Shown piece after piece: positions 6,644 through 14,431 of a DNA stretch of 15,241 nt; position 1 is the stretch's first letter; the number at the start of each line of letters is the position of its first letter. Under the pieces are notes generated by a model that was not told where the DNA came from, did no database searches, and saw only the letters and a program-made list of their open reading frames with translations. Source of the stretch: Caldiserica bacterium UBA646 (GTDB lineage: Bacteria > Caldisericota > Caldisericia > Caldisericales > Caldisericaceae); contig DBOM01000075.1 in NCBI GenBank assembly GCA_002299965.1, positions 3,124 through 18,364 of the forward strand, written 5' to 3'. Position numbers and translations under genes: made by a program.

Positions 6644-7648
6644 TTACTCCTTTTCGCGAAGGAGTCGGTAAAAAAAGAATGCCCCTACAAGTGTAGGAAT
6701 ATAAAAGGTTGCTGAACGCCACAAAAGGGTAATTTGCGCGACCTTTCCCCCGGCAATGGATCTGAAAAAAGCAGCAAATGCCCCCTCCATAACGCCTATC
6801 CCTCCGGGAGATGCCCCAATGCTTGTCGTAAACTGCACTGCAATTTGCGTGAGTATAACCTCCCAAAAAGAAAAAGGTATGCCCAGCGCCAAAAAAGAGA
6901 CGGGTGTAATGAGGAAAAAGAGACACTGTGCCCCAAGCGTAAGCAAAATAGTAACAGCAATAGAAAATTTATTTTGGGAGAGAAAAAAATCCAGCCCTTC
7001 TGAAAATTCACTAATCCCTTTTTTGATTCTTTCCGCCCGGCCACTTTTATGGAGAAGTGCCCGATATACCCAATTTATGATTTTCTCTGCCTTCTTTGGA
7101 TAACGCATAAAGAAAAACGCAAAAAAAGAAAGAAAGAACACAAACGCCGCAAGTCCCATAAAAAAATCTTGCTTAAGTCCTGTGATAAACCCTCGCGGGG
7201 CAAAAAACAAAACAAGCGAAAAAACAAGATAAACGATAAGGGTAAGTATCATATACACAGCGCTTATTGCAACAGCCCTTCCAATTGTTTGAGAAAATTT
7301 TGATAAAAAGTAAACCTGTGTGGGAACACCGCCCGAATAAAATGGCGTGATGTTAGCACCAAAAATAGAAGCAAGCACAATTTTAAAACTTTTTTTGAAC
7401 GACAGTTTGCTTTTCGAAAAAAGGACAATTAAAGAAAACCTTAATGCGTTCACCAGCCAAATAACAATCATTAAGACAAAAAGCAAGGAAACATATCGAT
7501 AGTTCAGCGTAGCAAATAAAATTCTGAAATCTGTTTCTCTAAATACAAAATAAAAAATGATAATAATTGTTGGAAAAAGAAAAAGGAGGGTTTGAGAAAT
7601 CTTCTTTTCAAGGTCCTCTATCCCTCCCTTTTTCTCGCCTTTTGCCAT
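6644..7648 (-). CDS. LPG_synthase_TM / UPF0104-family multi-span membrane protein (flippase-like)
   Basis: Seen: 334 residues with hydrophobic spans at about 20-36, 50-78, 124-150, 161-181, 228-256, 262-280 and 305-330. Motifs typical of the family are NITPFYSGGVPTQ (99-111) and GASPGGIGVMEGAF (278-291). Family knowledge: this is the membrane domain of lysylphosphatidylglycerol synthase, also found alone in proteins thought to flip or handle lipid-linked substrates. No C-terminal aminoacyl-transferase domain is present, so it is not a complete MprF. Context: it starts 6 bp after the stop of the radical SAM/SPASM gene (GTAGG as a weak ribosome-binding site overlapping that stop), so the two are almost certainly cotranscribed. 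Role inferred: membrane partner in a lipid or cell-surface step with that enzyme. The exact substrate is unknown. Confidence 0.85.
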   Translation of the reverse strand: MAKGEKKGGIEDLEKKISQTLLFLFPTIIIIFYFVFRETDFRILFATLNYRYVSLLFVLMIVIWLVNALRFSLIVLFSKSKLSFKKSFKIVLASIFGANITPFYSGGVPTQVYFLSKFSQTIGRAVAISAVYMILTLIVYLVFSLVLFFAPRGFITGLKQDFFMGLAAFVFFLSFFAFFFMRYPKKAEKIINWVYRALLHKSGRAERIKKGISEFSEGLDFFLSQNKFSIAVTILLTLGAQCLFFLITPVSFLALGIPFSFWEVILTQIAVQFTTSIGASPGGIGVMEGAFAAFFRSIAGGKVAQITLLWRSATFYIPTLVGAFFFYRLLREKE

Positions 7649-7654
7649 AAAAAC

Positions 7655-9118
7655 CTACTTTTCTATTTCATCTGAAACATAAAATTGCTCTATATTTCCG
7701 CCACCTTCTTTAATAATTTTTTCTTTCTTTTCTTTATATTCTTTAGTCTTTTTTGCTACATCAGGGAAATCTTTATTAAACACGGGTGTTGAAACCGATT
7801 CCCATTGCTTTGACAGCTTATTAAGATGCTCGCCAACTTCCCCGCTCATATTTTCGACAGTGCCATCCATGCTGCGTACACCAGGTAATAAAGAAATTTT
7901 GCGGAAACAGTCAGGATTATCAACAAGTAGGCATGGCATAAGCAAATTGGGTGAATATGGCTGCATTTTCTGTATTTCCTTAAAAAATGGGAGCTGCAAA
8001 GCTTCTTTTAAAGGCATATCGTAAATATTCCCCTGGGTCAAATGTATAAATGCACAGGGCTCTATGCTTCCATCTGCTGTAATATGAAAGTATCTTCTTC
8101 CGCCTGCAAGACATCCGCCAGTATAAGGGCCGTCGTTCCAGAAATCGGCTATAAATAAAGGTTTACTGGATCTGATGGCATGAATTCTGTCATAAGAACG
8201 CATACGCTGCTCTGGAGTCAGCATCATACTTATATCAGGAGTCCTCCCAACAGGAATATATTGAAAATACCACGCAATTTTCGCACCTTTGTTAATCATA
8301 AAATCTACAAACTCGTCACTTAATACTTCTTCTAAGTTGTCATGCATTTCTGTTATAGAATAACCAAACGGAACGCCTACCTCTTTCATATTATCCATTG
8401 CTTTCATTATCCTGTCCCAGGCACCCTCGCCTCTTCGTTCATCTGTCTTTTCTTTAAACCCTTCCACACTGAAACACGGTATTGCATTTCCTGCATCGGC
8501 AAGCTTCTCCACAAATTTTCTTGTGAAGAGAGACCCGTTGGTATAAAACATAAATGCCATATCGTTATGCTCTTTGAAAACATCAAGAAGGTGCGGATAA
8601 ACTGTCGGCTCTCCACCTGAAACAACAATAAAGTACATACCTAAATCTTTTGCTTCGTTAAGAACTCTGTTAAATGTTTCAAGAGGCATTTCCTTTGCCT
8701 GTTCGTAAGAGCCCGCCCAGCAACCTTTACAGTCATAGTTACACCGCTCTGTAGGGTCAATCAGCATAAAATAAGGAACATTGAAACCTTCTTTCTCTGT
8801 AATTGCACGCTCTTTTGCAATGCCTATCCAGCTTGCATTTACGGCAAAATTCACGGCAAGCCGTTTTAGCACATCTTCCCTTGTATCTTTTATGAGATTA
8901 ACAATAAGTTTTTTACCGGAATGATCTGAATCTGTAATGCGTTTTATATTGCTGAGCTGTTCTTTAAATACCGGTAAAAAAGAAAATTTTTCCCCCATTC
9001 CAGCAATTGCGTTCACAGCCCGATTGATCCTCTTTTCCGGGTCTTTTTTTAAATAAGATACAAGGCTTTCTGTCGCTTTTGTAAGAACTACTTTTTTTGT
9101 GCTTTCGCCTAAGCTCAT
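7655..9118 (-). CDS. Radical SAM/SPASM-type enzyme
   Basis: Seen: 487 residues. The helical N-terminal extension (about 1-112) precedes the radical SAM motif C126-x3-C130-x2-C133 (CNYDCKGC) and SGGEP (167-171). A C-terminal SPASM-like set of cysteines (C336, C355, C396, C404) lies around GGCLAGGRRYFHITADGSIEPC, implying at least one auxiliary 4Fe-4S cluster. A strong AGGAGG lies 8 bases before the ATG. Family knowledge: a widespread, mostly uncharacterised group in clostridia and thermophiles. Some radical SAM enzymes of comparable layout act on lipids, including those joining lipid tails into membrane-spanning lipids, while others modify peptides. Context: regulator gene upstream, flippase-like gene downstream and no small peptide gene beside it, which favours a lipid or surface substrate over a RiPP. 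The substrate is inference only. Confidence 0.85.
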   Translation of the reverse strand: MSLGESTKKVVLTKATESLVSYLKKDPEKRINRAVNAIAGMGEKFSFLPVFKEQLSNIKRITDSDHSGKKLIVNLIKDTREDVLKRLAVNFAVNASWIGIAKERAITEKEGFNVPYFMLIDPTERCNYDCKGCWAGSYEQAKEMPLETFNRVLNEAKDLGMYFIVVSGGEPTVYPHLLDVFKEHNDMAFMFYTNGSLFTRKFVEKLADAGNAIPCFSVEGFKEKTDERRGEGAWDRIMKAMDNMKEVGVPFGYSITEMHDNLEEVLSDEFVDFMINKGAKIAWYFQYIPVGRTPDISMMLTPEQRMRSYDRIHAIRSSKPLFIADFWNDGPYTGGCLAGGRRYFHITADGSIEPCAFIHLTQGNIYDMPLKEALQLPFFKEIQKMQPYSPNLLMPCLLVDNPDCFRKISLLPGVRSMDGTVENMSGEVGEHLNKLSKQWESVSTPVFNKDFPDVAKKTKEYKEKKEKIIKEGGGNIEQFYVSDEIEK

Positions 9119-9213
9119 GCTTTCACCTCCTAAATAATTTTATTCTCAGAGTAAGCTAGCTACCCATCTATAAATTTTTCTAGTTAGTATTATATTACAT
9201 TTTTCTCTTAAAA
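9119..9213 (-). promoter_or_regulatory. Spacer before the radical SAM/SPASM gene with possible promoter
   Basis: On the minus strand a TATAAT (9194-9189) is preceded at 19 bp by TTGTGA (9219-9214), which overlaps the regulator stop codon. The 8-bp palindrome AGCTAGCT (9154-9161) lies between the -10 and the ribosome-binding site and could be an operator. The spacing is not ideal, so this is an internal-promoter suggestion only. Confidence 0.35.
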
Positions 9214-9939
9214 TCACAATACTTCTTTTAAAACAGCTAAAACTTTTTTCTGCTCGTTTGCCGTAGTAAGAGGAATGCTTTCAACAAACTTCTCTTCAAT
9301 TACATTAAACTTTTCCACAGTAATCCTGCTTAAACTGCTCAGGTTTCTTGCTGCCCATCTTTCTTCTTTGACAAACGCAAACATTATCTCTCCAGAAAAT
9401 GAAAGGAGCACGGTATGATTCATTTTACACTTAAACAGTCCTTCTATGTTCACAATTTTTTCAATATCGGGTCTAAATTCCTTTGCAAACAACGCAAAAA
9501 GCAAGATCACATAAAGTACGGTAGAGAGTGGGTTTTTTTCTCTTTCCACCTTTCGCGCGATGACAGTAGCTGATTTCACAATGCTGTCATTTTTATACTG
9601 GTTAAATCGTTCCTTCATCCAATCGTGAATCAGAGAAAGTTCGCCCGTATCTTCTTCCCCTCCAAGGCGCTTCAAAACAACTTTTTTTGGAATAAATTTG
9701 ATCTCCGATCGCCCGGGTCCGGGTGTAAGATTGTATTTGACCCCGAGTAAGCCCTTTTTAACAAGTGTTTGAAGAATATCATAAGCAGTCCACTTGGTTA
9801 CATTCAATTTAGCTGCCACATCCTTGTAGGAAACAGGTTCATTAGTTTCTTTGTATAAATTTGACAAAACTTCCAAGAACTCCCTCTGTCTGTGCGTAAT
9901 TTTTGCAAACATCTCTTTTCTAGAATAAAATCTTTCCAA
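9214..9939 (-). CDS. Winged-helix transcriptional regulator with uncharacterised C-terminal domain
   Basis: Seen: from a TTG at 9939 the product has 241 residues. This start is chosen because GGGAGG (9953-9948) lies 8 bases ahead; the longer GTG start at 9948 would overlap that site. Residues about 14-90 form a helix-turn-helix plus wing (REFLEVLSNLYK, YKDVAAKLNVTKWTAYDILQTLVKKGLL, then a basic hairpin), similar to MarR/DtxR-like folds. The rest (about 100-241) has one hydrophobic stretch (VLYVILLFALFA, about 141-152) and two cysteine or histidine positions, and is not recognised. Context: first gene of the minus-strand cluster leading to the radical SAM/SPASM and membrane protein genes. Its promoter abuts that of the helicase-like/parB operon. 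Inferred role: regulator of one or both units, possibly sensing a lipid or membrane cue. Confidence 0.75.
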   Translation of the reverse strand: MERFYSRKEMFAKITHRQREFLEVLSNLYKETNEPVSYKDVAAKLNVTKWTAYDILQTLVKKGLLGVKYNLTPGPGRSEIKFIPKKVVLKRLGGEEDTGELSLIHDWMKERFNQYKNDSIVKSATVIARKVEREKNPLSTVLYVILLFALFAKEFRPDIEKIVNIEGLFKCKMNHTVLLSFSGEIMFAFVKEERWAARNLSSLSRITVEKFNVIEEKFVESIPLTTANEQKKVLAVLKEVL

Positions 9940-9980
9940 CCTACCCACCTCCCTTTTTAATCATAATATCAAACCAAATA

Positions 9981-10009
9981 ATTATATTCCAAAATACCAA
10001 TTAAGTCAA
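9981..10009 (-). promoter_or_regulatory. Promoter of the regulator operon
   Basis: On the minus strand, TTGACT (10009-10004) and TATAAT (9986-9981) are separated by exactly 17 bp, near-consensus for the housekeeping sigma factor. It lies about 28 bp before the regulator ribosome-binding site. Confidence 0.75.
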
Positions 10010-10010
10010 G

Positions 10011-10038
10011 TTGCAAAACATCCCAAAAAAAATATAAT
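10011..10038 (+). promoter_or_regulatory. Promoter of the helicase-like/parB operon
   Basis: TTGCAA (10011-10016) and TATAAT (10033-10038) are separated by 16 bp, followed by the ribosome-binding site AGGAGG at 10046-10051. Its -35 box is one base away from the -35 box of the divergent promoter. Confidence 0.7.
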
Positions 10039-10059
10039 AGCTAATAGGAGGACGCGAGA

Positions 10060-12279
10060 ATGCACGTAATAAGAGGAATAGTAACAAATATAAGCAAAAA
10101 TGGAGAATTTTCTTTAATAAGAATCCAGGGAAAAAATGGAATGTACACTGTTCAAACAAAAAACCCGAAAGAATATTTAGAAAAGAAACAGCCCCTTTCC
10201 ATTACAAATCTGCACAAAAAAAGAGGTTTATTCAAAACAACGTTTCTCACCGATGAGAAAAGCCTTTTATCCCTCTCCCCGACTGTGCCGCTTAGCGATA
10301 TAGAAATAAACGCATCTGCTCACTGCAATATTTTTTACCACATAATGGGCTTTACCGGAACAGAATTCAAAAGCCACGCAAAAGAAAGAACTTTTTACCA
10401 TGCAATAAAAGGAATAAATGATGCTGATTCAGAAATTGCACAAATAGCACTCAAATTTCCGTTAAACATAAGAAGAAAATTCATATACAAACCTATCATT
10501 CTCTCTAATAATTTTGGGATAATCACTGAAAATGTATTGTTCTTTGGCAAACTCCCGTTAGTGTTTGAGGAAGATTCGGCAAAAGGCATCCTGCTCAGCA
10601 TAATGTCAACCCAGGATGAATTTGCAGAAATTAATGGCAAGAAAGGCACCTTGGAAAAAAGGCCCGTGTCAGCAGAAGAAAAACAAAATCTGTTAGATGC
10701 AAGAAATAAGATGGTTTTGCCGTATCTTAAAAAAAACATCAAGCAAGAAGATTTTAAGTGCGATAAAGAAAAGTGTGCCGCCTATAAATACTGCAAAAAA
10801 ATAAGCGAGCACCAAGAAGAGTTTGCTATGTTCAGTAAATACTTTTCGTCATTTTTAGAAAAAAGAGCAAAAGAAAAGAAAATTCTTCGCAAGATACTTA
10901 GCAAAAACGCACACCCGTTAAGAGGTGCTCTTGATATGTTCTCAAAAGCGACAGAACAAAGAAAAGATGATTTTATTTATCCGCTAAAAATCCAGCATAA
11001 TGAACCAATGCTTGAGCAAGGAGAGGAAGTAATTCTCGCAGAAAAATTGCCGTTAACCAGAAAAGCAAAGGGAGAAATCATCGAAAAAACATTTGACGAC
11101 ATAAAAGTAAAAAGCAAAGATGAACTTGCCTCGCCGGGCAGAATAATTCCCCTGAATAAAAAAATCCCTGTAGAAAGCGGGCTGTTTGATTTCATATATG
11201 AAGATTCGGAATTAAATAATATCTTTTGGGGTAAAAGCAAGCCGACATCTCAATCCTTTAAAGAAAATACATATATAAAAAACGATGCAGAACAGAACAA
11301 AGCGGTAAACCTCATTCTCAATACGAATAATCTATGCATCGTGCAGGGAGAAAGAGGCACAGGAAAAAAGTTTGTTGCAAAAAAAACAATCGAAAACATA
11401 ATAAAAGATGGCAGGAAGGTACTCATAGCAACCGGTTCGCGTAAAAAAGAACACGAGCAATTTTTTAAAGATCTGCTTAATACCGCAGACAAAAACGGTA
11501 AAACACAACCGTTAGTCACACTAAAAAAATTGGATGATAAAGATTTATACCTTATGCCACCAGCCGGCTTTGACTATTTGTTCCTCTTTATCGATAGAAG
11601 CATCGATGAAAAAACGGTACTTTCTCTTTTCTCAAAAGCCAGAAAAGTTATCATTTTCACTGACACGCTAACATACCCGCTCCTGGAGCACCTCAATGAA
11701 AAATTTGCTTCCTTAAATTCCGTAGAGCTTCTCACAGAACATAGATTTGGCGAGCATATCCTTCACTTTATACAGCCTATCCTTTTGTCAAAATTAAAAA
11801 GCACACCAGACAAGGAAATAAAAATAGTGAACAAAGAAGCAATCGATGAGACGTTTTTAGATGTTATAAATCCTGAAAAATTTGTTGCATTTATAAGCGT
11901 ACAGGGCAAATCATATGGAAGGAAAAACAAATGGAACAATGCAGAGGCAGTATTTACGGTAGAAACAATAAAAGAACTTGTAAAAAGCGGGGTAGAAAGA
12001 AACAATATAGAGGTTATCACCGCACATGAAAGGCAAAAAATGCTCCTGATAAAAATGCTTGAAGATGCAAAAATCCCTGATATCTACATAACCACCCCGG
12101 ACGAATCAATGGAAAAAGATATTGTATTTGTCTCTTTAGTAAGCAAAAACATAAAAAATTCTCAAATGCGGCAGAGGGAAGACATAAAAATTGCTCTAAC
12201 AAGAGCAAGAAGCAAGCTGATAATTGTCGGAGATAAAACTGTAAAGAAATACTCCAAAACTCTTGCGACGCTGCTGTAA
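10060..12279 (+). CDS. Dna2/Cas4-like Fe-S nuclease-SF1 helicase homologue with degraded active sites
   Basis: Seen: 739 residues. A small beta-rich start (about 1-75) is followed by a Dna2/Cas4-like nuclease region with cysteines C89 and C234-x4-C239-x5-C245, the arrangement that holds a 4Fe-4S cluster. The nuclease residues look lost: the usual GxxD reads GIITE (153-157) and the usual ExK reads EED (170-172), though H113 remains. The helicase part starts near 405. Its Walker A reads GERGTGKK (430-437, Lys for Ser/Thr), its Walker B FIDRS (510-514, Arg for Glu) and its motif III TDTLTY without the Gln. The usual QG of motif V is missing in TPDESMEKDIV, while motif VI ALTRARSKLIIVGD (712-725) is intact. 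AGGAGG lies 8 bases before the ATG. The stop overlaps the parB start by one base (TAATG). Inferred role: a DNA-binding or structural factor working with ParB rather than an active helicase-nuclease. Confidence 0.7.
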   Translation: MHVIRGIVTNISKNGEFSLIRIQGKNGMYTVQTKNPKEYLEKKQPLSITNLHKKRGLFKTTFLTDEKSLLSLSPTVPLSDIEINASAHCNIFYHIMGFTGTEFKSHAKERTFYHAIKGINDADSEIAQIALKFPLNIRRKFIYKPIILSNNFGIITENVLFFGKLPLVFEEDSAKGILLSIMSTQDEFAEINGKKGTLEKRPVSAEEKQNLLDARNKMVLPYLKKNIKQEDFKCDKEKCAAYKYCKKISEHQEEFAMFSKYFSSFLEKRAKEKKILRKILSKNAHPLRGALDMFSKATEQRKDDFIYPLKIQHNEPMLEQGEEVILAEKLPLTRKAKGEIIEKTFDDIKVKSKDELASPGRIIPLNKKIPVESGLFDFIYEDSELNNIFWGKSKPTSQSFKENTYIKNDAEQNKAVNLILNTNNLCIVQGERGTGKKFVAKKTIENIIKDGRKVLIATGSRKKEHEQFFKDLLNTADKNGKTQPLVTLKKLDDKDLYLMPPAGFDYLFLFIDRSIDEKTVLSLFSKARKVIIFTDTLTYPLLEHLNEKFASLNSVELLTEHRFGEHILHFIQPILLSKLKSTPDKEIKIVNKEAIDETFLDVINPEKFVAFISVQGKSYGRKNKWNNAEAVFTVETIKELVKSGVERNNIEVITAHERQKMLLIKMLEDAKIPDIYITTPDESMEKDIVFVSLVSKNIKNSQMRQREDIKIALTRARSKLIIVGDKTVKKYSKTLATLL

Positions 12280-13013
12280 TGGAAAACACGGTAAAAATAC
12301 CCCTTAAACAAATTGCGCCATCAGCATTTCAGCCGAGAAAACGATTTGATGAAGAATCAATAATGCACCTCTCTAAATCTATCAAAGAAATAGGCCTGAT
12401 ACAGCCTATTGTAGTAAGAAAAAAAAATGGTTATTTTGAACTGATAGCGGGAGAAAGAAGGGTAGAAGCAGCAAAGATTGCAGGGCTGAAGAGTATTCCT
12501 GCAATTGTAAGAAACCTTTCCGACCTGGAAGCATTTCAAATGGCCTTTATGGAAAATATGGAAAGGGAAGACCTCAATCCCATAGAAATAGCAGAATCGA
12601 TAAAGCGATTAAAAAAAGAGTTTGCCCTTACGGATGAAAAAATCGGAGCGCTTCTCAATATGGGCAGATCGCAAGTGACAAACTATTTAAGGCTCTTAAA
12701 TTTACCACACACAATCAAAAAGGCACTCATTGAAAACGAAATAACGATGGGGCACGCAAAAACCCTGCTAACGCTAAAAGAAAAAGATGCCGAGCAAATG
12801 TTAAAATATATTTTAGACAAAAATCTTTCTGTAAGAGAGACAGAGCAGATAACAAGAAGAGAGAAATCGCTTATAAAGATAGAAGAATTATTGATACAAA
12901 GTTTCGGCACAAAAGTAAAGATACAGGGCACAAAGAAAAAAGGAAAAATAGAGATACATTACTTCTGTGAAGACGATTTAATCCGTATTATCCAGCGAAT
13001 AAAGCAACAATAG
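12279..13013 (+). CDS. parB: ParB/Spo0J-family CTP-dependent DNA-clamp protein
   Basis: Seen: 244 residues, full length for the family. The N-terminal ParB/Srx domain has QPRKRFDE (18-25), the CTP-binding GERRVEAAKIAG (58-69) and ENMEREDLNPIE (92-103). The central helix-turn-helix (LTDEKIGALLNMGRSQVTNYLRLL, about 117-140) reads parS. The C-terminal dimerisation domain (about 200-244) is present. Family knowledge: ParB loads at parS, slides as a CTP clamp and helps segregate the chromosome or recruit SMC. Context: it has no ribosome-binding site of its own, and its ATG overlaps the stop of the helicase-like gene, so translation is probably coupled. No parA and no parS (TGTTTCACGTGAAACA-like) are in the window. 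Conserved motifs appear intact. A Noc-like or accessory ParB is possible. Confidence 0.92.
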   Translation: MENTVKIPLKQIAPSAFQPRKRFDEESIMHLSKSIKEIGLIQPIVVRKKNGYFELIAGERRVEAAKIAGLKSIPAIVRNLSDLEAFQMAFMENMEREDLNPIEIAESIKRLKKEFALTDEKIGALLNMGRSQVTNYLRLLNLPHTIKKALIENEITMGHAKTLLTLKEKDAEQMLKYILDKNLSVRETEQITRREKSLIKIEELLIQSFGTKVKIQGTKKKGKIEIHYFCEDDLIRIIQRIKQQ

Positions 13014-13025
13014 AAAATTTTAGTT

Positions 13026-14204
13026 TCAGAATAAATGCGACTTTAAATAATAAAACAAAGGACTTTTGATGTACTTTAAGAGCTTATACCCCACTTCCCA
13101 GGGATGGTCAATATGCCCTGAATTAAATATTATCTTTTTTGCGTTTTCATTATCAAGACTTAAAAGAAATTTTTCCTTTTCAATATCGTCCATTGACCTG
13201 TAAATCTTTCTCAACATAATGCCTTTTTTAATTTCGTTTCTCACGGGTATGTCGCACAGTCGTGCATAATTTGAAAGCATTTTTTCTGAATAGTTCTTTT
13301 TGCTAAGTGCAGTCAAAAGCACCTGTGAGGCAATGTGTGCCGATATAAGCCCCGTGTGGAGCCCTCCCCCAGAAAACGGCTTTACTGCGCGTGCTGCATC
13401 CCCAACCACAACAATGTTTTCCTTGAAAGGCCTATCCATAAATCCTATTGGAATAAGCCAGGCAACTTTGCTTTCGATATTAATTTTTTTCCCTTTTAAA
13501 AGAGTCCATCTTTTTTTAAGGGCCTCAAGAAGCGGGAGTAAATTTTCACCTCTGTCACTGCCAAGACCAATACGAGCTTTGCCGCCCCCCAATGGAATTG
13601 CCCATGCAAACCAGTTGGGAGAAATTTCATTATTTATATACAAATAGGCAACATCTTCGTCGGGGAGAGATACTGTCCCTTCCACCTGCAAAGTGCGGAT
13701 TGTTTCTCCTCTCACCCTTTTGAAACCGGCAAGCCGCAGCACGCTGGAACGCGCACCCGAAGCAATAACAAGAAGAGGGGCCTCGACAGTTCGGATAGAA
13801 CGATTTTCATAATGAATATGAAGCTTTCCCCCTACTCGCTCGATGCCTTTTACATTAGAATTGAAAAGATATGCAGCGCCGTTTTGCATGGCACTTTCAG
13901 CCACTTTCCTATCAAAAGCGGTACGATCTATTACAACTGCATGAGTTTTGTTGTCCTTAAACGAGAATATTTTGTCTGAATGTAAATAAAAAGAAGCCCC
14001 CTTTATTTTATTTAATACAAGAGAACTATCGACTCCGGCAAAAGAAATAAACTCTTCTGACACAAGCCCGGAACAGTGATTTGGAAAACCAATCTCTTTT
14101 CTCTTTTCAAGAACAAGGACTTTTTTCCCTTGTTCGACAAGCTCTTTTGCAACAGTAGAACCCGCAGGCCCTCCTCCTATTACAACAACATCATATTTTT
14201 CCAC
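13026..14204 (-). CDS. Geranylgeranyl-reductase-family FAD-dependent oxidoreductase
   Basis: Seen: 392 residues. The N-terminal FAD-binding GGGPAG (10-15) is followed by ribose-binding LEKRKEIG, the family PNHCSGLVS motif (41-49), VIDRTAFDR (92-100) and GDAARAVKPFSGGGLHTG (269-286). Family knowledge: these flavoproteins reduce double bonds of isoprenoid chains in archaeal lipids, chlorophyll side chains or quinones; bacterial members often have unknown substrates. The start is a GTG at 14204. No upstream in-frame start exists before a stop codon, and the Rossmann motif begins right after, so GTG is well supported, but there is no ribosome-binding site. Context: converges on parB with 12 bp between stops, and follows a decayed aminotransferase start on the same strand. 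With the flippase-like protein and the radical SAM enzyme nearby, a lipid role is attractive but unproven. Confidence 0.88.
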   Translation of the reverse strand: MEKYDVVVIGGGPAGSTVAKELVEQGKKVLVLEKRKEIGFPNHCSGLVSEEFISFAGVDSSLVLNKIKGASFYLHSDKIFSFKDNKTHAVVIDRTAFDRKVAESAMQNGAAYLFNSNVKGIERVGGKLHIHYENRSIRTVEAPLLVIASGARSSVLRLAGFKRVRGETIRTLQVEGTVSLPDEDVAYLYINNEISPNWFAWAIPLGGGKARIGLGSDRGENLLPLLEALKKRWTLLKGKKINIESKVAWLIPIGFMDRPFKENIVVVGDAARAVKPFSGGGLHTGLISAHIASQVLLTALSKKNYSEKMLSNYARLCDIPVRNEIKKGIMLRKIYRSMDDIEKEKFLLSLDNENAKKIIFNSGHIDHPWEVGYKLLKYIKSPLFYYLKSHLF

Positions 14205-14210
14205 AAAACT

Positions 14211-14238
14211 ATTCTACCAGATTTTACAAAAGCTACAA
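14211..14238 (-). promoter_or_regulatory. Extended -10 promoter placing transcription start at the GTG of the reductase gene
   Basis: On the minus strand TGG-TAGAAT (14219-14211) matches an extended -10 with one mismatch, 6 bases before the GTG. A weak TTGTAG (14238-14233) lies 16 bp upstream. Transcription would start at or within a base or two of the GTG, giving a leaderless mRNA, which fits the missing ribosome-binding site. Confidence 0.4.
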
Positions 14239-14244
14239 CTTATT

Positions 14245-14349
14245 TTACATAAACAAGCCAGTTAAACAGATCTTTTCGCCGTGAATTTTTGCATCGTCCC
14301 AGAGTACAAATTCGCCATTAAAATAAATATATTTTTCTTTTATTTGCAT
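14245..14349 (-). pseudogene. ilvE: Truncated 5' end of a branched-chain aminotransferase gene (ilvE-like remnant)
   Basis: Seen: a good AGGAGG (minus strand, 14363-14358) lies 8 bases before an ATG at 14349, opening 34 codons. Residues 6-23 (YIYFNGEFV, then WDDAKIH) match the N-terminus typical of class IV branched-chain aminotransferases, which continue with a histidine-rich HALHYG segment. Here the homology stops at H23 (about position 14281), followed by GEKICLTGLFM and a stop. About 90 percent of the gene is absent. Family knowledge: IlvE is a PLP enzyme of about 290-310 residues. Inference: a deletion or rearrangement remnant whose translation start is still intact. It might be retained as a short leader for the reductase gene downstream. 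The recognition rests on about 18 residues. Confidence 0.6.
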
Positions 14350-14431
14350 AGCTTTTCCCTCCTGTTTGTCATTTTATTACAAATTTTTTCCCCTGCAAAT
14401 CTTCTTTCATATTTTCATCACATTTGATTAC

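Noticed and set aside
8407..8628. Overlapping ORFs inside the radical SAM/SPASM gene
   Set aside because: They have no ribosome-binding site and no recognisable motif, and they lie wholly within a firm coding sequence.
9940..9948. GTG start of the regulator
   Set aside because: It overlaps the ribosome-binding site GGGAGG. The TTG at 9939 has the right spacing.
12279..13013. A parS site near parB
   Set aside because: I found no sequence close to TGTTTCACGTGAAACA on either strand of the window.
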